Source of the DNA: Sporopachydermia quercuum
Taxonomy: Eukaryota; Ascomycota; Sporopachydermiomycetes; Sporopachydermiales; Sporopachydermiaceae
Reading direction: 5' to 3'
Assembly: GCA_001599295.1 (NCBI GenBank)
Contig: BCGN01000001.1
Span: 1,736,001-1,800,000 of the forward strand
Length of the DNA stretch: 64,000 nucleotides
Shown: positions 30,028 through 40,871 of the stretch, piece by piece
Layout of the letters: the number at the start of each line of letters is the position of its first letter
How positions within the stretch are numbered: the first letter of the stretch is position 1
Made by a program: the position numbers and the translations under genes
Notes under the pieces: generated by a model
Database searches by the model: none
Told to the model about the DNA's origin: nothing
Seen by the model: only the letters and a program-made list of their open reading frames with translations

Positions 30028-33000
30028 TCATTTGAAGTTCTTCCTTTGCTGTAATTCAGCTAATCTATTATACAACGTCTGTAGTTGTTGTAAAGGCTTC
30101 TCCAGTAAAAAGAATGATTGAGCAAACACCTCCAGGAAATCTTTCCCAATAGCAATCATCGACATCAACTCTTCTGGATTCAATAACAGTTCTTTCATAT
30201 CTGCAATAATATCAGTATCTTCAGGAAACAGCCAAGCAGGTAATTGTCTTCTTACGTTTTCGCCATTGGCATTAGCTCCCCAGCTTTGATATCCAATAGC
30301 AAAACCTTCCTCCTGCAAAGAATGAACTCCAGAAAAATAGATAGCTAATGCAGCAAATGAAGCTAATGTACATGATAATTGGCCACACATCATAGCAACA
30401 GTCCATGGATATTGCTGCCATATTTCTTTCCTTTGTCTTAACTTCTTCGATTCCTTAATAGCATCATCACCTGTTTTCGTTCCTGTGTTTAACACTTCTG
30501 GTGAAATGGAATCATCTACCAATAGATAATATCTACTGATAATACCCTCAACCCACCATTTTCTCACTGAATCTGATTCAATGGGCAATTGTATAGCCTC
30601 CTCATAATTTGTAGGTCCAATAACTATTGGGAATGGATGAATATCGTCACAGTTTTTGTCATTTGAATTTATGGTGATTGTCATTGTATTAGTACTCGTA
30701 GTAGTGGTAGTGGTCGCAGTAGTTACAGTTGTTCCCGAAGATCCTCCTGCATGTCCTGTAGACCCATTGCGGTTTCTATTGTTACCACCACCTTCATTGT
30801 CTTCTACTCCTACTTCCAGTTCCATTTCAACATCTTCATCAAGTTCCTCGTCATCAACTTCGATGCCACCAGAGTCTGTTCTCCTAGGCTCAGCGCTTCT
30901 CGGTTTACCTAAATATTCTCTTGCGTCTGCAAAATGCTCATAGTTAAAATCTGGAAGAATCACTATTTCCATGAATCTCATCGTAGCTTCTAGACATTTC
31001 CATAGATATAACTTCTGGAAATCCTTGGCTCTTCTGAAGGCATCTATCACTGTTTCTAAAGGTACTTCTGTCCAGTTGTCAACATTCTGGAATGCTGAGT
31101 TGGCATCCCAAGTAACTGGAGCAGGTAGAGGTTTGAAAGGGAAGAAGTTTTGGCACTGTTCCGTGTATAGAAGGATATGGCTCATTTCGATTGTAGCCGC
31201 AGCTGAAATAAGGTCTGAATCAAGGATTAGTACGCCTTCTGGAATGAGCATTCCCTTAGATTCCAATTGCTTGGTTAACCCTTTAGGAGAAGCGGCTGTG
31301 TTAGGTTCACTACTGGAAGCATCTTTAGTAACACCGACGTCCTTACTAGCAGCCAGTAGTGCTGCTTTGAACTTTCGACGACTAATTCTTTTTAACTTGA
31401 ACAATGGTGGGAATTTCTCCTTTTGCCATATCAATTCTTCTTCGAACTTCTCAATCACTGGTGTAGAAAGCATGCGTTCAGTAGAATTCCGCAGTTCTGA
31501 CCTGACAGCAGATATTTCATCCATGATATCTTCACACGTTTTGAATGCTACAACTACCAATGAATCACCATAAAACAACGATTTTCTTGTTTCCACTTGT
31601 CCTAAAGAAGGATTATGAAGATACGCAGGCCCCATAGGATCATCTCCTGTTCTGCCAACAGCTGGATTCTTGTATACTTTTTCTCTGACGCCTAGGAGTC
31701 GATGGCCCCGAGAGCCAATCATCTTTGATTTGTTGACCCCAGACAGATAACTTCCATGATGCACATTGGAGCTTCTTTGACTCATGTCAACTGAATGGGC
31801 TACTTTTATATGATCATAATAAACCTTTTCACCCATTCTATTACCAAAGCGGATATTAGCTTCCATCAGAGCCCAAGAATCAATAGGGAAAGCCAAGTTA
31901 TAAAAGAAATCCGGTAGATCCACTGGTAAAGGTCCATGGGGTTTCCCTCTGAGGAGTCTGAGGACTACCTTAACTCTCCAAAGCATCCATAATGAACGTA
32001 CAAGATCTTCTTGGTCCTGAAGCTGTCTTCTGTTTGCACTGGGGAATGATCGTTCCAAGGCTGATCCAGGTGAATCTATGTTTGATACGCCATCTATTAG
32101 TCCCGAGCTAGTGAGCGAAGAAGATTCTGTGGTGCGGACAGAGTTATCAACATCCTTATCGGACACTGTAATAGACGTGTTCGTTGAGTAGTTGATAATG
32201 TTGTTATGCACATTGATGTTATTAAGATACACAGCTTCAAAGTATCGTTTATTGTCCAATTTGAAGTATTTTACAATGGCCGATGCTCGTCCCAATAATC
32301 CCAACATGGTTTCAAACTGTCCAGATAATCCGAATGCTGTACCAAATATAATAAGAGTTTTAACTGAGGAAATATCCGAAATGGATTTCCAATGCTTCTC
32401 TGCCTTGCCGAGCCATTTATGAATATCACATAGATCCTCCTCAATTGTCAATTTATCGATGGTTTCCAGTGTTTGTTTAAACGACCTCATGGCGGATTTT
32501 CTCGGCAAAGAGGATTCTGGAAGAGATCTTTTCTTGCTATTATGGTTTTCTCCACCAAGAGAGTTGTCATTGTCATCATTTGGCCCTTCGCCAATCGATA
32601 TTGCATTATCAGCTGTTATATGATCTGTCTGAGTTTCTCGTATTGCTGCTAATCTGCTTCGTTTGATTCCTGCTGCTACTATAAATCCTAGACATAACAC
32701 TGCATGAACCAGTGGTGCGTCTGCTCTAATACAAACAGTATCCAGAAAATCGTTTTTGTTGGGTAGAAGGAACAAGTTCGGTTGAATGGTTTGATAGTAG
32801 ATGTCAACAATAAAACAGATCAGTTCAATATTCTCTGAAAAGCAATAGAACTCGAGAATGTCAGGATAAACGTCAAATGGGTTTGGTTTCTGAATCCACT
32901 TCTTCTTCTTTTCCCTTTTATAGCTAAGTTTGGCCTTCTGTTTGGTAAATATGTGGCTGCCAGAGTCTCGGATAGAAGGAGAGGTTCTCACGAAGGACCG

Positions 33001-34989
33001 GAGCGGATCAGAGTCTGATTTATTCGCCTCTGTCAAAAGGGATTCATCTGAATTTTCTCCGTTGGAACCGACGCCTTCTTTCGCTGGCAAAACATTCTTA
33101 TTAGACGAGGAGCCTGATGTTAAGACTTCTGGCTGAGGCCTGGTGGGGATGCTTTTGGACCTTGGGGCTAAAGCGCTGCTGGACTTGCTAGTGCGAGCCG
33201 CAGCTGACGCCAATATTGCTGTTTGGTTAGATGTGAATTCTTCAAGCTTCTGTTGCATTGACAGTTGAATATTTCGTAGCTCTGAAATTTGTAGTTGCAT
33301 CATTACAAACGAATTGTGGAATTCTGAACTTGGAATTGGAACTTCGGACAGAGACGGAATAGAATTGCGACTCATTGAAGGATAGATTTGTCGTGAGTTC
33401 AGATGCTCTGTGTGATCATTATGTGGTGGTAGATTTAGACTGTGAGTATTACTGGTGATGGTATTGTTATTGGTATTGTTAATGTTGTGGTTATTACTAT
33501 CAATACCATTATTGATGTAGGTGTTGTGGTTCCCAGAGTTATTGCTATTATCCTTATTAGCATTATTATCATTGCTGTTGTTGCTATCATTAGTACGATT
33601 ATTCCCACTATCGTTATTATTACTGCTGCTATTCGTATTGTTATTACTACTACTGCTGACATTATTATTAGTGTTTTCGTTACCAGCAACTAAGGACCCA
33701 TTGTCTATTCCAACATGGGCATTGTAGTTTCCACCACTAACACTTATATGTTTAGAGATACCGCCCACCAAGCTTGGTGGATAAAATCTTTGCTGTCCAA
33801 AAGAGTCCTGATTGATTAATTGCAGAACTGTCCCTGGTGATAAAGCAGAATCCCCCATGTAACCAGTACCAGAGTTCGGGAATGGAGACGGAGCCGAAGT
33901 GTATGGAATTGGAGGATTCAATGAGATACTCCGTCTACCTGAAATACTGCTAGGACCGGGACCTGTTGGAATTCCTGTCACAGAAGAACCTTTCGTGCTT
34001 ACAGGAGCTAGATTTGGCGGAGGAGCATTTGACATTGTCGAACCGGTGAATCGCATATTAGTACCTCGAGAATAAGAGCTTGTAGAAGGTTCGGATGTTC
34101 CGATCTTCATAGGGTTATATTTCAGAGCAGAGAATGGCGGTGGGATGTTTGAGTGTGTCATATAACTAGTTGACCCTGTTGCTGATGGTGCCGAAGGTTT
34201 CCCAAGGAGCAAGTTATCAGTTGCACTAGTAACAGAAGCGGAGGACGCGAAATCCATAGATGTTACAGGAACAGGTAGGATATTGTTTGACATTACAGAC
34301 ATACTTTCATTTCCTTGCAATGGGATATTGTTTGGAGGTTGCGAGAAAGGTATTGGCATTTGTAGGGATACCATATGACTCCCTGGTGCCGATGGGGAAT
34401 TCGGGATAGGAGTTGTGGTGAGGGACTCTACACCAAGAGGAGATCTAGCATTGGCCGCGACAATCCCCAGGGATGGAAGCAACTGGGTATTGTTGTTATT
34501 GCCCATAGCATTGATAGGGATGTTACTATTATCGTGATTTCCTAGCATCTTGTTGTTATCAACAGACCTTCCAACAAAAGAATTGTGAGGTCTATCATCT
34601 GTTGCTTCATCTGGTGGCGTATGTGCTGATACAATCTGACCTTCCGTTATAGATTTATTGCCTGAATCATGAACATTCATCTCTTCCTGGATATTAAGCT
34701 TATTCGAATCCTTTGCCCTTCTTCTGCCTCCTCTGTTGCTTCTGACAAAAATACATTCTCTGTTGATGAGTCTGCAATTAGAACATACAACGGTAGTATC
34801 AATAGGTATTCCCTGAGCATTCACCAGTGGTTCCCCGTCGCATTTAATTTTCTTCTCTCTACATGAAAGACAAGCTCTTCTAGCTACTTTTCTTTTCTGA
34901 TGAGCCAAAGGAGTCTTGATGTTGGCGCTGGCATTGGCCAGTTCATTTTGTGCATGTTCCATTGTCAACGGTGTATTGGACGTGCTCAT
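30028..34989 (-). CDS. Large Zn2Cys6 transcription factor
   Basis: 1653-aa fungal-specific regulator. The binuclear zinc cluster is at residues 40-79 in the pattern C40-x2-C43-x6-C50-x18-C69-x2-C72-x6-C79, followed by a basic linker (RSNRGGRRRAK). The 18-residue third spacing is much longer than the usual 5-12. A long Ser/Asn/Pro-rich region follows, with a near-pure Asn/Ser stretch at about 33450-33690. The middle homology domain starts near WIQKPNPFDVYPDILEFYCF and includes VRSLWMLWRVKVVLRLLRG. Acidic and Thr-rich runs precede the C-terminus (TTTTTTSTNTMT). The C-terminal helices end LYNRLAELQQRKNF. I do not recognise the orthologue. Target genes are unknown. The start ATG at 34987-34989 is the first in frame. 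Confidence 0.88.
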   Translation of the reverse strand: MSTSNTPLTMEHAQNELANASANIKTPLAHQKRKVARRACLSCREKKIKCDGEPLVNAQGIPIDTTVVCSNCRLINRECIFVRSNRGGRRRAKDSNKLNIQEEMNVHDSGNKSITEGQIVSAHTPPDEATDDRPHNSFVGRSVDNNKMLGNHDNSNIPINAMGNNNNTQLLPSLGIVAANARSPLGVESLTTTPIPNSPSAPGSHMVSLQMPIPFSQPPNNIPLQGNESMSVMSNNILPVPVTSMDFASSASVTSATDNLLLGKPSAPSATGSTSYMTHSNIPPPFSALKYNPMKIGTSEPSTSSYSRGTNMRFTGSTMSNAPPPNLAPVSTKGSSVTGIPTGPGPSSISGRRSISLNPPIPYTSAPSPFPNSGTGYMGDSALSPGTVLQLINQDSFGQQRFYPPSLVGGISKHISVSGGNYNAHVGIDNGSLVAGNENTNNNVSSSSNNNTNSSSNNNDSGNNRTNDSNNSNDNNANKDNSNNSGNHNTYINNGIDSNNHNINNTNNNTITSNTHSLNLPPHNDHTEHLNSRQIYPSMSRNSIPSLSEVPIPSSEFHNSFVMMQLQISELRNIQLSMQQKLEEFTSNQTAILASAAARTSKSSSALAPRSKSIPTRPQPEVLTSGSSSNKNVLPAKEGVGSNGENSDESLLTEANKSDSDPLRSFVRTSPSIRDSGSHIFTKQKAKLSYKREKKKKWIQKPNPFDVYPDILEFYCFSENIELICFIVDIYYQTIQPNLFLLPNKNDFLDTVCIRADAPLVHAVLCLGFIVAAGIKRSRLAAIRETQTDHITADNAISIGEGPNDDNDNSLGGENHNSKKRSLPESSLPRKSAMRSFKQTLETIDKLTIEEDLCDIHKWLGKAEKHWKSISDISSVKTLIIFGTAFGLSGQFETMLGLLGRASAIVKYFKLDNKRYFEAVYLNNINVHNNIINYSTNTSITVSDKDVDNSVRTTESSSLTSSGLIDGVSNIDSPGSALERSFPSANRRQLQDQEDLVRSLWMLWRVKVVLRLLRGKPHGPLPVDLPDFFYNLAFPIDSWALMEANIRFGNRMGEKVYYDHIKVAHSVDMSQRSSNVHHGSYLSGVNKSKMIGSRGHRLLGVREKVYKNPAVGRTGDDPMGPAYLHNPSLGQVETRKSLFYGDSLVVVAFKTCEDIMDEISAVRSELRNSTERMLSTPVIEKFEEELIWQKEKFPPLFKLKRISRRKFKAALLAASKDVGVTKDASSSEPNTAASPKGLTKQLESKGMLIPEGVLILDSDLISAAATIEMSHILLYTEQCQNFFPFKPLPAPVTWDANSAFQNVDNWTEVPLETVIDAFRRAKDFQKLYLWKCLEATMRFMEIVILPDFNYEHFADAREYLGKPRSAEPRRTDSGGIEVDDEELDEDVEMELEVGVEDNEGGGNNRNRNGSTGHAGGSSGTTVTTATTTTTTSTNTMTITINSNDKNCDDIHPFPIVIGPTNYEEAIQLPIESDSVRKWWVEGIISRYYLLVDDSISPEVLNTGTKTGDDAIKESKKLRQRKEIWQQYPWTVAMMCGQLSCTLASFAALAIYFSGVHSLQEEGFAIGYQSWGANANGENVRRQLPAWLFPEDTDIIADMKELLLNPEELMSMIAIGKDFLEVFAQSFFLLEKPLQQLQTLYNRLAELQQRKNFK
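33450..33690 (-). repeat. Asn/Ser-rich low-complexity tract in the Zn2Cys6 factor
   Basis: AAT/AAC and AGT/AGC codons dominate, giving runs such as NNNVSSSSNNNTNSSSNNN. The tract lies between the DNA-binding and middle homology domains. Length polymorphism is likely but not shown. Confidence 0.85.
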
Positions 34990-37900
34990 ATTTCAATTTT
35001 ATAGGAGTGGAAATCTATGAATTGATCTCATAAAGATCAATCGGGAAACAACCTAATAGCTTCTGATAATAAATAATTATAGTGAACCGGTATGGTGTAT
35101 TTAATATTGATCGTGATCCCACAACTGTTGCTACTATCAAATTATAATTCACAAACAATACTTTGACGAGCATTTCTTTCTTTCTTGTAAATACTCGACT
35201 TGATTAAAACTATCTTTGTATGGTACATTAGCCGATAGTACTTAATGATAGACTTGTCGATATTCAGCGTATAACACAGAGTAAGACTGAATGTGACTAA
35301 GAGTACAACTCCAGCAAAACTATTAATAATGTGGGAAAACAAGTAACAGTTGGCACCCAAGCAATCTATTAAACAAGACAGTAAATATTCAAACGTATTC
35401 CAATCGAGTGTTGGCTATTGGTAAATTATCTTTAAGTCTGCTAAATGTATTGATCGTAAATGTATTCCTTAATTTGACTGTAATTGCTATCATTCACAAC
35501 AGGAAACCTGGTAGATCAAAATTCCAGCGATTTAACAGATCTACATACCATACCAATACTGATATTCTGAAAATCTAGTACTTGGTACTGCTCTTGAATT
35601 GTTCTTGCTAGTCTTTTGGATTCCAGCTGGAGAGTAATTGAACTGATATTGGTTGTATTAGCGAGCAGGAATACAACTCGAGGTACAATTTAGAAGCCAA
35701 CCAATCCTACGATTCTTCTTTTTCGTTAGGTCAATTCTGGTTTTCAAAAAATGACCAACTGCTCTGATAAAAAGTGCAAGGTTATTATGTATGGAAACGC
35801 AATATATTCAATCAATGAATGATTTACTATTTGCCAGAAACCAAATCTGATTCATACACTTTGTGAGAACTGAGTTACCAAAGGGAAATGAACTCCGTGG
35901 AGACACTGCAGCAGGCTGAAAACGCTGATAGAAAAACCAAGAAAAAAACTGGGTCAATGAGCCCTTTAACTAATCCCAAGGATAATACAATGATATTTCA
36001 AAGAAAAGAACGTTAGATCCTTATAATTTGTTAATAAACGATGATGTTGATGTGAAAGGAAGTGTTTGATTCTTTGCACGAAATAGTATGAGAGTTCCCA
36101 TTCCAGTTCGCAGGTAAACCCCATTCGCTTCCATTCTGTGTTTCATTTCCATTTTTGGGGTTGCGGCGTAAGGTTTCATGCATTGAGATTGAGATTCAAA
36201 CTTTATGCTAGAAACCGGAGATAGAGAAAATGATAAATAATCATGATTGGTAATCGAGTAGCCAAGCGTGATTTAGTTCAGGATGTACTGCTAACGGGAA
36301 TTATCAGATTGAATTGATATCTAAAATAACATCTGTAGCTCACTGTTGTTGTTAAAATTTGGTTTAACTGATAGCTTTGTTGTATAAAGCATTTACCATA
36401 CTCTCAGGTCTCCAATCAGATATCCCATAACGCTACTCTCCCAAAGTTAAAAAAAACTGCAATAATATATGAACATGCAAACAGATATTTTTCAGCTAAC
36501 TGCCCAAACCGGCGATTTAGTGAAACTCAAACTACTGCTTTGCATATACATGCGTTAATTACGCCAAATGCAGGTTACAGGCTTCATAAAGTTCTTCCAA
36601 GCAGAGTAATAACGTTGTGCTTTTAAATAAACTTCCCAAAGTGAATCTCAACCTAACCTCTTTTGAGTATAAGGGATTGTAAAACAATGTCATACGATTC
36701 TTTTACCTGCTTTAATAAAGCCATGAAAAAGACATTATGAATAATCAAAACTCAAAAGCTACTTGAAGAGGTTAAAGATTCAGTAACCAGAACAGCAGAT
36801 GCTTCAATTACGGGAATCGTTCGCATGAAAAGTGGATGAAAAATATTTCCGGCTTCCAATGGTGAAGAGCCAGCTGGCTGTGTGTCAACTGTACAGGGCT
36901 GACTTGTTAGTTAGATGCAGGATACGAAATAATGAATAACCTGAAGACCAATGAGCCTAGAGTTATTTTATATTACTTATATCGTGAGCGATGAGATTAC
37001 CTAGATAGGTATTTCTGATGATGAAGAAATGACTCAAGTTTAGAAGGATCATCAATTCGGAAGACTAGCGCCTTTGACTTATTGCAATGTAGTGTAAGTA
37101 ACGCAAACGATAATTGTAGTGATCAATTATATAGATCATTTTCACGCTGGCAATTCTGTTGTCCTTTTGTATGAATCTGAATATCAAAGCTGGACTAGAA
37201 TATGTAGGTATCGCAAGTGAGTTCTTTTTAGATATCATCTCTAGAATTTTCCTAATTTTACTGCTTTCTTCCAGTCAATATGTGCATTATTTGAACTATG
37301 TTTGCAATATTCTAATTTCGTTCGTCTGATCTTTCTATTGGCTTTACTGAGCATTGCCGTCATACAAAGCAAATAATTAATCGGCTTCTGAAATAGACCG
37401 AACTATGGCCTCCAACAATGATCTAAGCTACTACATCTTGAATTTCTAAACAATAGCTAATATAGATAACATAGCTTTCTGGTGTGAAGTTCGATCTTTC
37501 TTTTCCATGCTTTTTCTAGAACTTATGGATAAGTATAATACTCCCTGTTAATATTTGATAATAGCATGCTAAGTAGGTACTATTAGACAAAACCAGGAAG
37601 AGTTGTTGAACAAAATCATATTAGGTTAACGTTTGATAGTAAGCCTTTGAGTATATGCATTCTGATTTCCAATATATGCTTTGTTGCATGATTTCTTAAG
37701 CTCAGAGTATGAGATAGGTGAATATGTAATAAGTGGTTTGATCTATAGTATTGAGAAGTCAAGGCAACTTGAGAAGATAATATTCTACGCAATCTTTACT
37801 TTGGAATTTGAAGAATAGACCGTTACACTTTTTTTGATATCGTTATCAACTCCTTTGAAGAGTACTCAACCATATACTTCCTGCAAGTTTCATGTACCTC

Positions 37901-38746
37901 TCTAAATGAAAACTGAAATAGCTAACCCTAAAAATTAGGTCAGAAAGTCTCGTAAAGCTAATCTTCTCATCTCATTTCACACTATGCTATGAAACCACAT
38001 TTTTTACTTATAGAGTTTGACAACCCTTCTTAACAAAACAAACGGTAAAAGGACTCTCAAGATCAACTGAAAAGTGTTCTGTTCCAATCATTATGTTCTT
38101 TCTACTCATCTCATTGTCTATTTGCATTCTACACAGAGTTTTTCATTTAGTTTTTAAATTGTTTCAGTTTATCCTTAACCTCCAACCTTAATATCTTTTC
38201 TCCGGTATTTCAGTTTCATCTTTTCCGAAATTCCAATATTGATGTCAAGAAACAATTGATATATTTAAGGCTCATTAATAAGACTTAAGTATTTTTGATT
38301 GATTCACGATCCAATAATGCTCGACATTCCTTTAGATTTTTGATTAATTCATCTACATATGGCTTATTCCAGCATATTTTTATGTTTTCCAGTACTAAAC
38401 TCTTGAAAACTAACTAACTAGATCAGATATTCACTCTTTTAGATTCTGAATTCGCTGTTTCTAATTAGCTCCTAAATAGGCGGCATTGATACTTTCTTTC
38501 TGAGCGACAATCAAGCAAGCAAACACAAGTAAAAGCTCATCGTTTGTTCTTTTACTGTTATGATTTGCAAAGCTTTGACGAATTCACGGTACGCTTCAAT
38601 CTAGAGGAGCAAAATATTCTATCACCAATATTCCAAAGGAAATTTGAGTTATGCTGTTTTAGTCTGTTTGTCGTGTCCTTTTGCATTGTGATGCATTATA
38701 AAATCCGTTAAAGCAAGCAATCCAATCATCAGCCTGAGAGTACCAA
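34990..38746. other. 3.76-kb gene-free divergent spacer
   Basis: No open frame above about 75 codons, no tRNA-like A and B boxes, and no coding remnant that I can identify. It separates the divergently transcribed Zn2Cys6 gene and OPY2 and so may hold two long promoters or untranslated leaders. Confidence 0.6.
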
Positions 38747-40105
38747 ATGGTTACATTACCAACAGCAGCTATAAGGAATACCGGAATTTCTTATAGGCTA
38801 CCATTTCCTTTATTAATCCGACAAACTATTGACGATGATTCCTTTGGATGTGTTGTTTGTAATGAGGTTCCTGTTTGTCCAGAATGTTCCGAAGGTCAAG
38901 TATGTTCCATAACGATTCAAACATGTTCAAGCTGTCCTGAAACTTTCTGCGAAAGTGCAGATAATAACGGAGATGACGATGGTGGCGAAAGCAGTGCTGG
39001 AAATAATACTGAAGGTGAATCCAACACCAGTCCAAGTGGAGATTCAAATGCAACTTCGGATCCCCCAGACATTTCAACAGAAGGTTCCGACTCTAGTGCT
39101 GGGGCTACTACAGATGTGCCAACAGTGCCACAATCGACAGTAACTTCAACAAATTCTGGTAGTCAGGCGCTGCCGTCGGCTACTGAAACTGCTTCCACGG
39201 AGACTGCTACGGCTGAGGATGCTTCCTCGCCGAATGTTGGAAATATTGTCGGTGGAGTTGTTGGAGGAGTAGGTGGCTTTTTTTTACTTCTTATTATATT
39301 TTATTTTATTTGGATGTGGCGCAAGAAGAAACGTACTACAGAAATACCGATTCAGCTTGATACATTCAAAACTGAGTCAACACCTCAAAGATTACCTGAA
39401 AATGAAGAAGTGACATTTAACGTGCCCCCAAGTCTTTCATTGAACGGTCCGTTGGATATGCTACCTGTAGCATATGATCCCACAGTTACAGTAAAGCCTA
39501 GCATGGATACAGTTGATGAAAAATCCGAAGACGAATATTTAGCTAGCTCTGCCAATAATGAAAAACCTGGAAGACGGGACTATAATGTGGACATTCCTTT
39601 GGTCATTGAAGAGGAAGATGAGGAAGACCACGACTATGATGTGAACAAACGGATAGAGAGTGATTTAAGAATAGGGCAGGATGCGGACTCTTTATCTATT
39701 GTACAGACGGAAGTAATTCCGGAAGATCTTGCAAAGGAATCGTCAGATAGAGATATAAACAACGCAAATAATGATAATAGTAATAGCAATAGGAGTAATT
39801 CTATTCACGGTAACCTCAGTGACAATGATAAACATGATGATGACAATAATAATAATAATAATAATAATAATAACGACAACAACAATAACAACAACATAAG
39901 CATGCCATTACAAAACAATGATTCCAATCAAAAACCAGCATCAGATAATCGCAAAAAGGATATATTAGTAGCATTCGAAATATTAGATGATACGGGAAGT
40001 ACTAGTAGTATTATAAGTGATAATATTATAAGTGATAATATTATAAGTGATAACCATGAAGAGTCTCAGAACAACATTGATACTGATATTAAAAAAGGGA
40101 ATTGA
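38747..40105 (+). CDS. OPY2: Plasma-membrane anchor Opy2
   Basis: Single-pass protein that anchors Ste50 at the plasma membrane for HOG and filamentation MAPK signalling. 452 aa. The extracellular N-terminus has eight cysteines at 35, 38, 44, 47, 53, 60, 63 and 68 (CVVCNEVPVCPECSEGQVCS), the Opy2 signature. A Ser/Thr/Gly-rich mucin-like stretch follows (residues 70-160), suited to O-glycosylation. A glycine-rich membrane span at about 167-191 (GGVVGGVGGFFLLLIIFYF) ends in WRKKKR. The cytosolic tail is acidic with an Asn tract (39848-39900), and there is a short conserved-looking end (ILVAFEILDDTGS). No cleavable signal peptide is obvious. The tail ends with three copies of a 5-residue repeat. 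The cysteine block and layout support the call. Confidence 0.85.
   Translation: MVTLPTAAIRNTGISYRLPFPLLIRQTIDDDSFGCVVCNEVPVCPECSEGQVCSITIQTCSSCPETFCESADNNGDDDGGESSAGNNTEGESNTSPSGDSNATSDPPDISTEGSDSSAGATTDVPTVPQSTVTSTNSGSQALPSATETASTETATAEDASSPNVGNIVGGVVGGVGGFFLLLIIFYFIWMWRKKKRTTEIPIQLDTFKTESTPQRLPENEEVTFNVPPSLSLNGPLDMLPVAYDPTVTVKPSMDTVDEKSEDEYLASSANNEKPGRRDYNVDIPLVIEEEDEEDHDYDVNKRIESDLRIGQDADSLSIVQTEVIPEDLAKESSDRDINNANNDNSNSNRSNSIHGNLSDNDKHDDDNNNNNNNNNNDNNNNNNISMPLQNNDSNQKPASDNRKKDILVAFEILDDTGSTSSIISDNIISDNIISDNHEESQNNIDTDIKKGN
39848..39900 (+). repeat. AAT/AAC trinucleotide tract (poly-Asn) in OPY2
   Basis: A run of AAT units followed by mixed AAC/AAT, broken by a single Asp codon. It encodes polyasparagine in the cytosolic tail. 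Confidence 0.9.
40010..40054 (+). repeat. Three 15-bp tandem units encoding IISDN
   Basis: ATTATAAGTGATAAT is repeated three times in frame near the OPY2 C-terminus; the last unit ends AAC. Exact identity suggests recent slippage expansion. Confidence 0.92.
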
Positions 40106-40871
40106 ATTAATAGTGTTTTTTCCTTTTTTTTTCGTATTGTCAACTAGAACTAGTTTTCAAGAATAATGAAAATGTTTGCGAATATAACCGTTATTTGTTC
40201 TGCATGACAATACACCTTCTACTAATACTACTAGGAGAATAAGAAACAGAAAGAGACTAATAAAAACAATCTGAACGACTGAGCGGTGAGCAGTGAGCAG
40301 GTATTTTTTTTTATTGTTTAGGCTGTTGATAATCTGCTATTGATATTTGTTGCTTAAAGGTAAAAACTATTAGTTACTTAACGGTGAAAAACTGACAGTG
40401 ATAACAGTTTCGATGGTAGGATTACCAATGGCAATCAGTTTACTGTTAGTGGGATTGCAAAAAAGAAATTAATACCAATCTGATAGTAGTGCTAGAAGTG
40501 GTAATAGTAATTCACGAATTATATAATTCTTGCTGCTTTCACTGTCATTTACTTACAACAATCATTTAACCAGTTTCTTACTTTCATAGTATCACCTCGG
40601 GAGTAATATAGCCAGTATTCATCTATCATCTATATACTCCCAGCAATCATCTATTTATTATTCCTATTGATTCCTACTAATATTCCTTACAATACAACGA
40701 CTCATTTATTCAATACACTAACCACAAAGGACTCTGTCAATAGTGATCCTATATGCCTTTTTCACTCGCAGTTTCTCCTATCTTAATCCATTTCTTCTCT
40801 TATGCATTATTAGTGAACTTGCCTAGTATGAAATCAATTGATTCCACTTTCTACTATATTCTCCAACAACT
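40106..40871. other. Convergent spacer between OPY2 and NOT5
   Basis: About 770 bp, AT-rich, with no gene. It must hold both 3' ends. Confidence 0.6.

Noticed and set aside
30971-31573. 200-codon plus-strand frame
   Set aside because: It lies wholly antisense to the conserved part of the Zn2Cys6 factor and has no family features.
38219-38245. TTTTCCGAAATTCC resembling the core of a point-centromere CDEIII
   Set aside because: It lacks the flanking symmetrical bases, the AT-rich CDEII spacing and a paired CDEI box. It lies in the OPY2 promoter.
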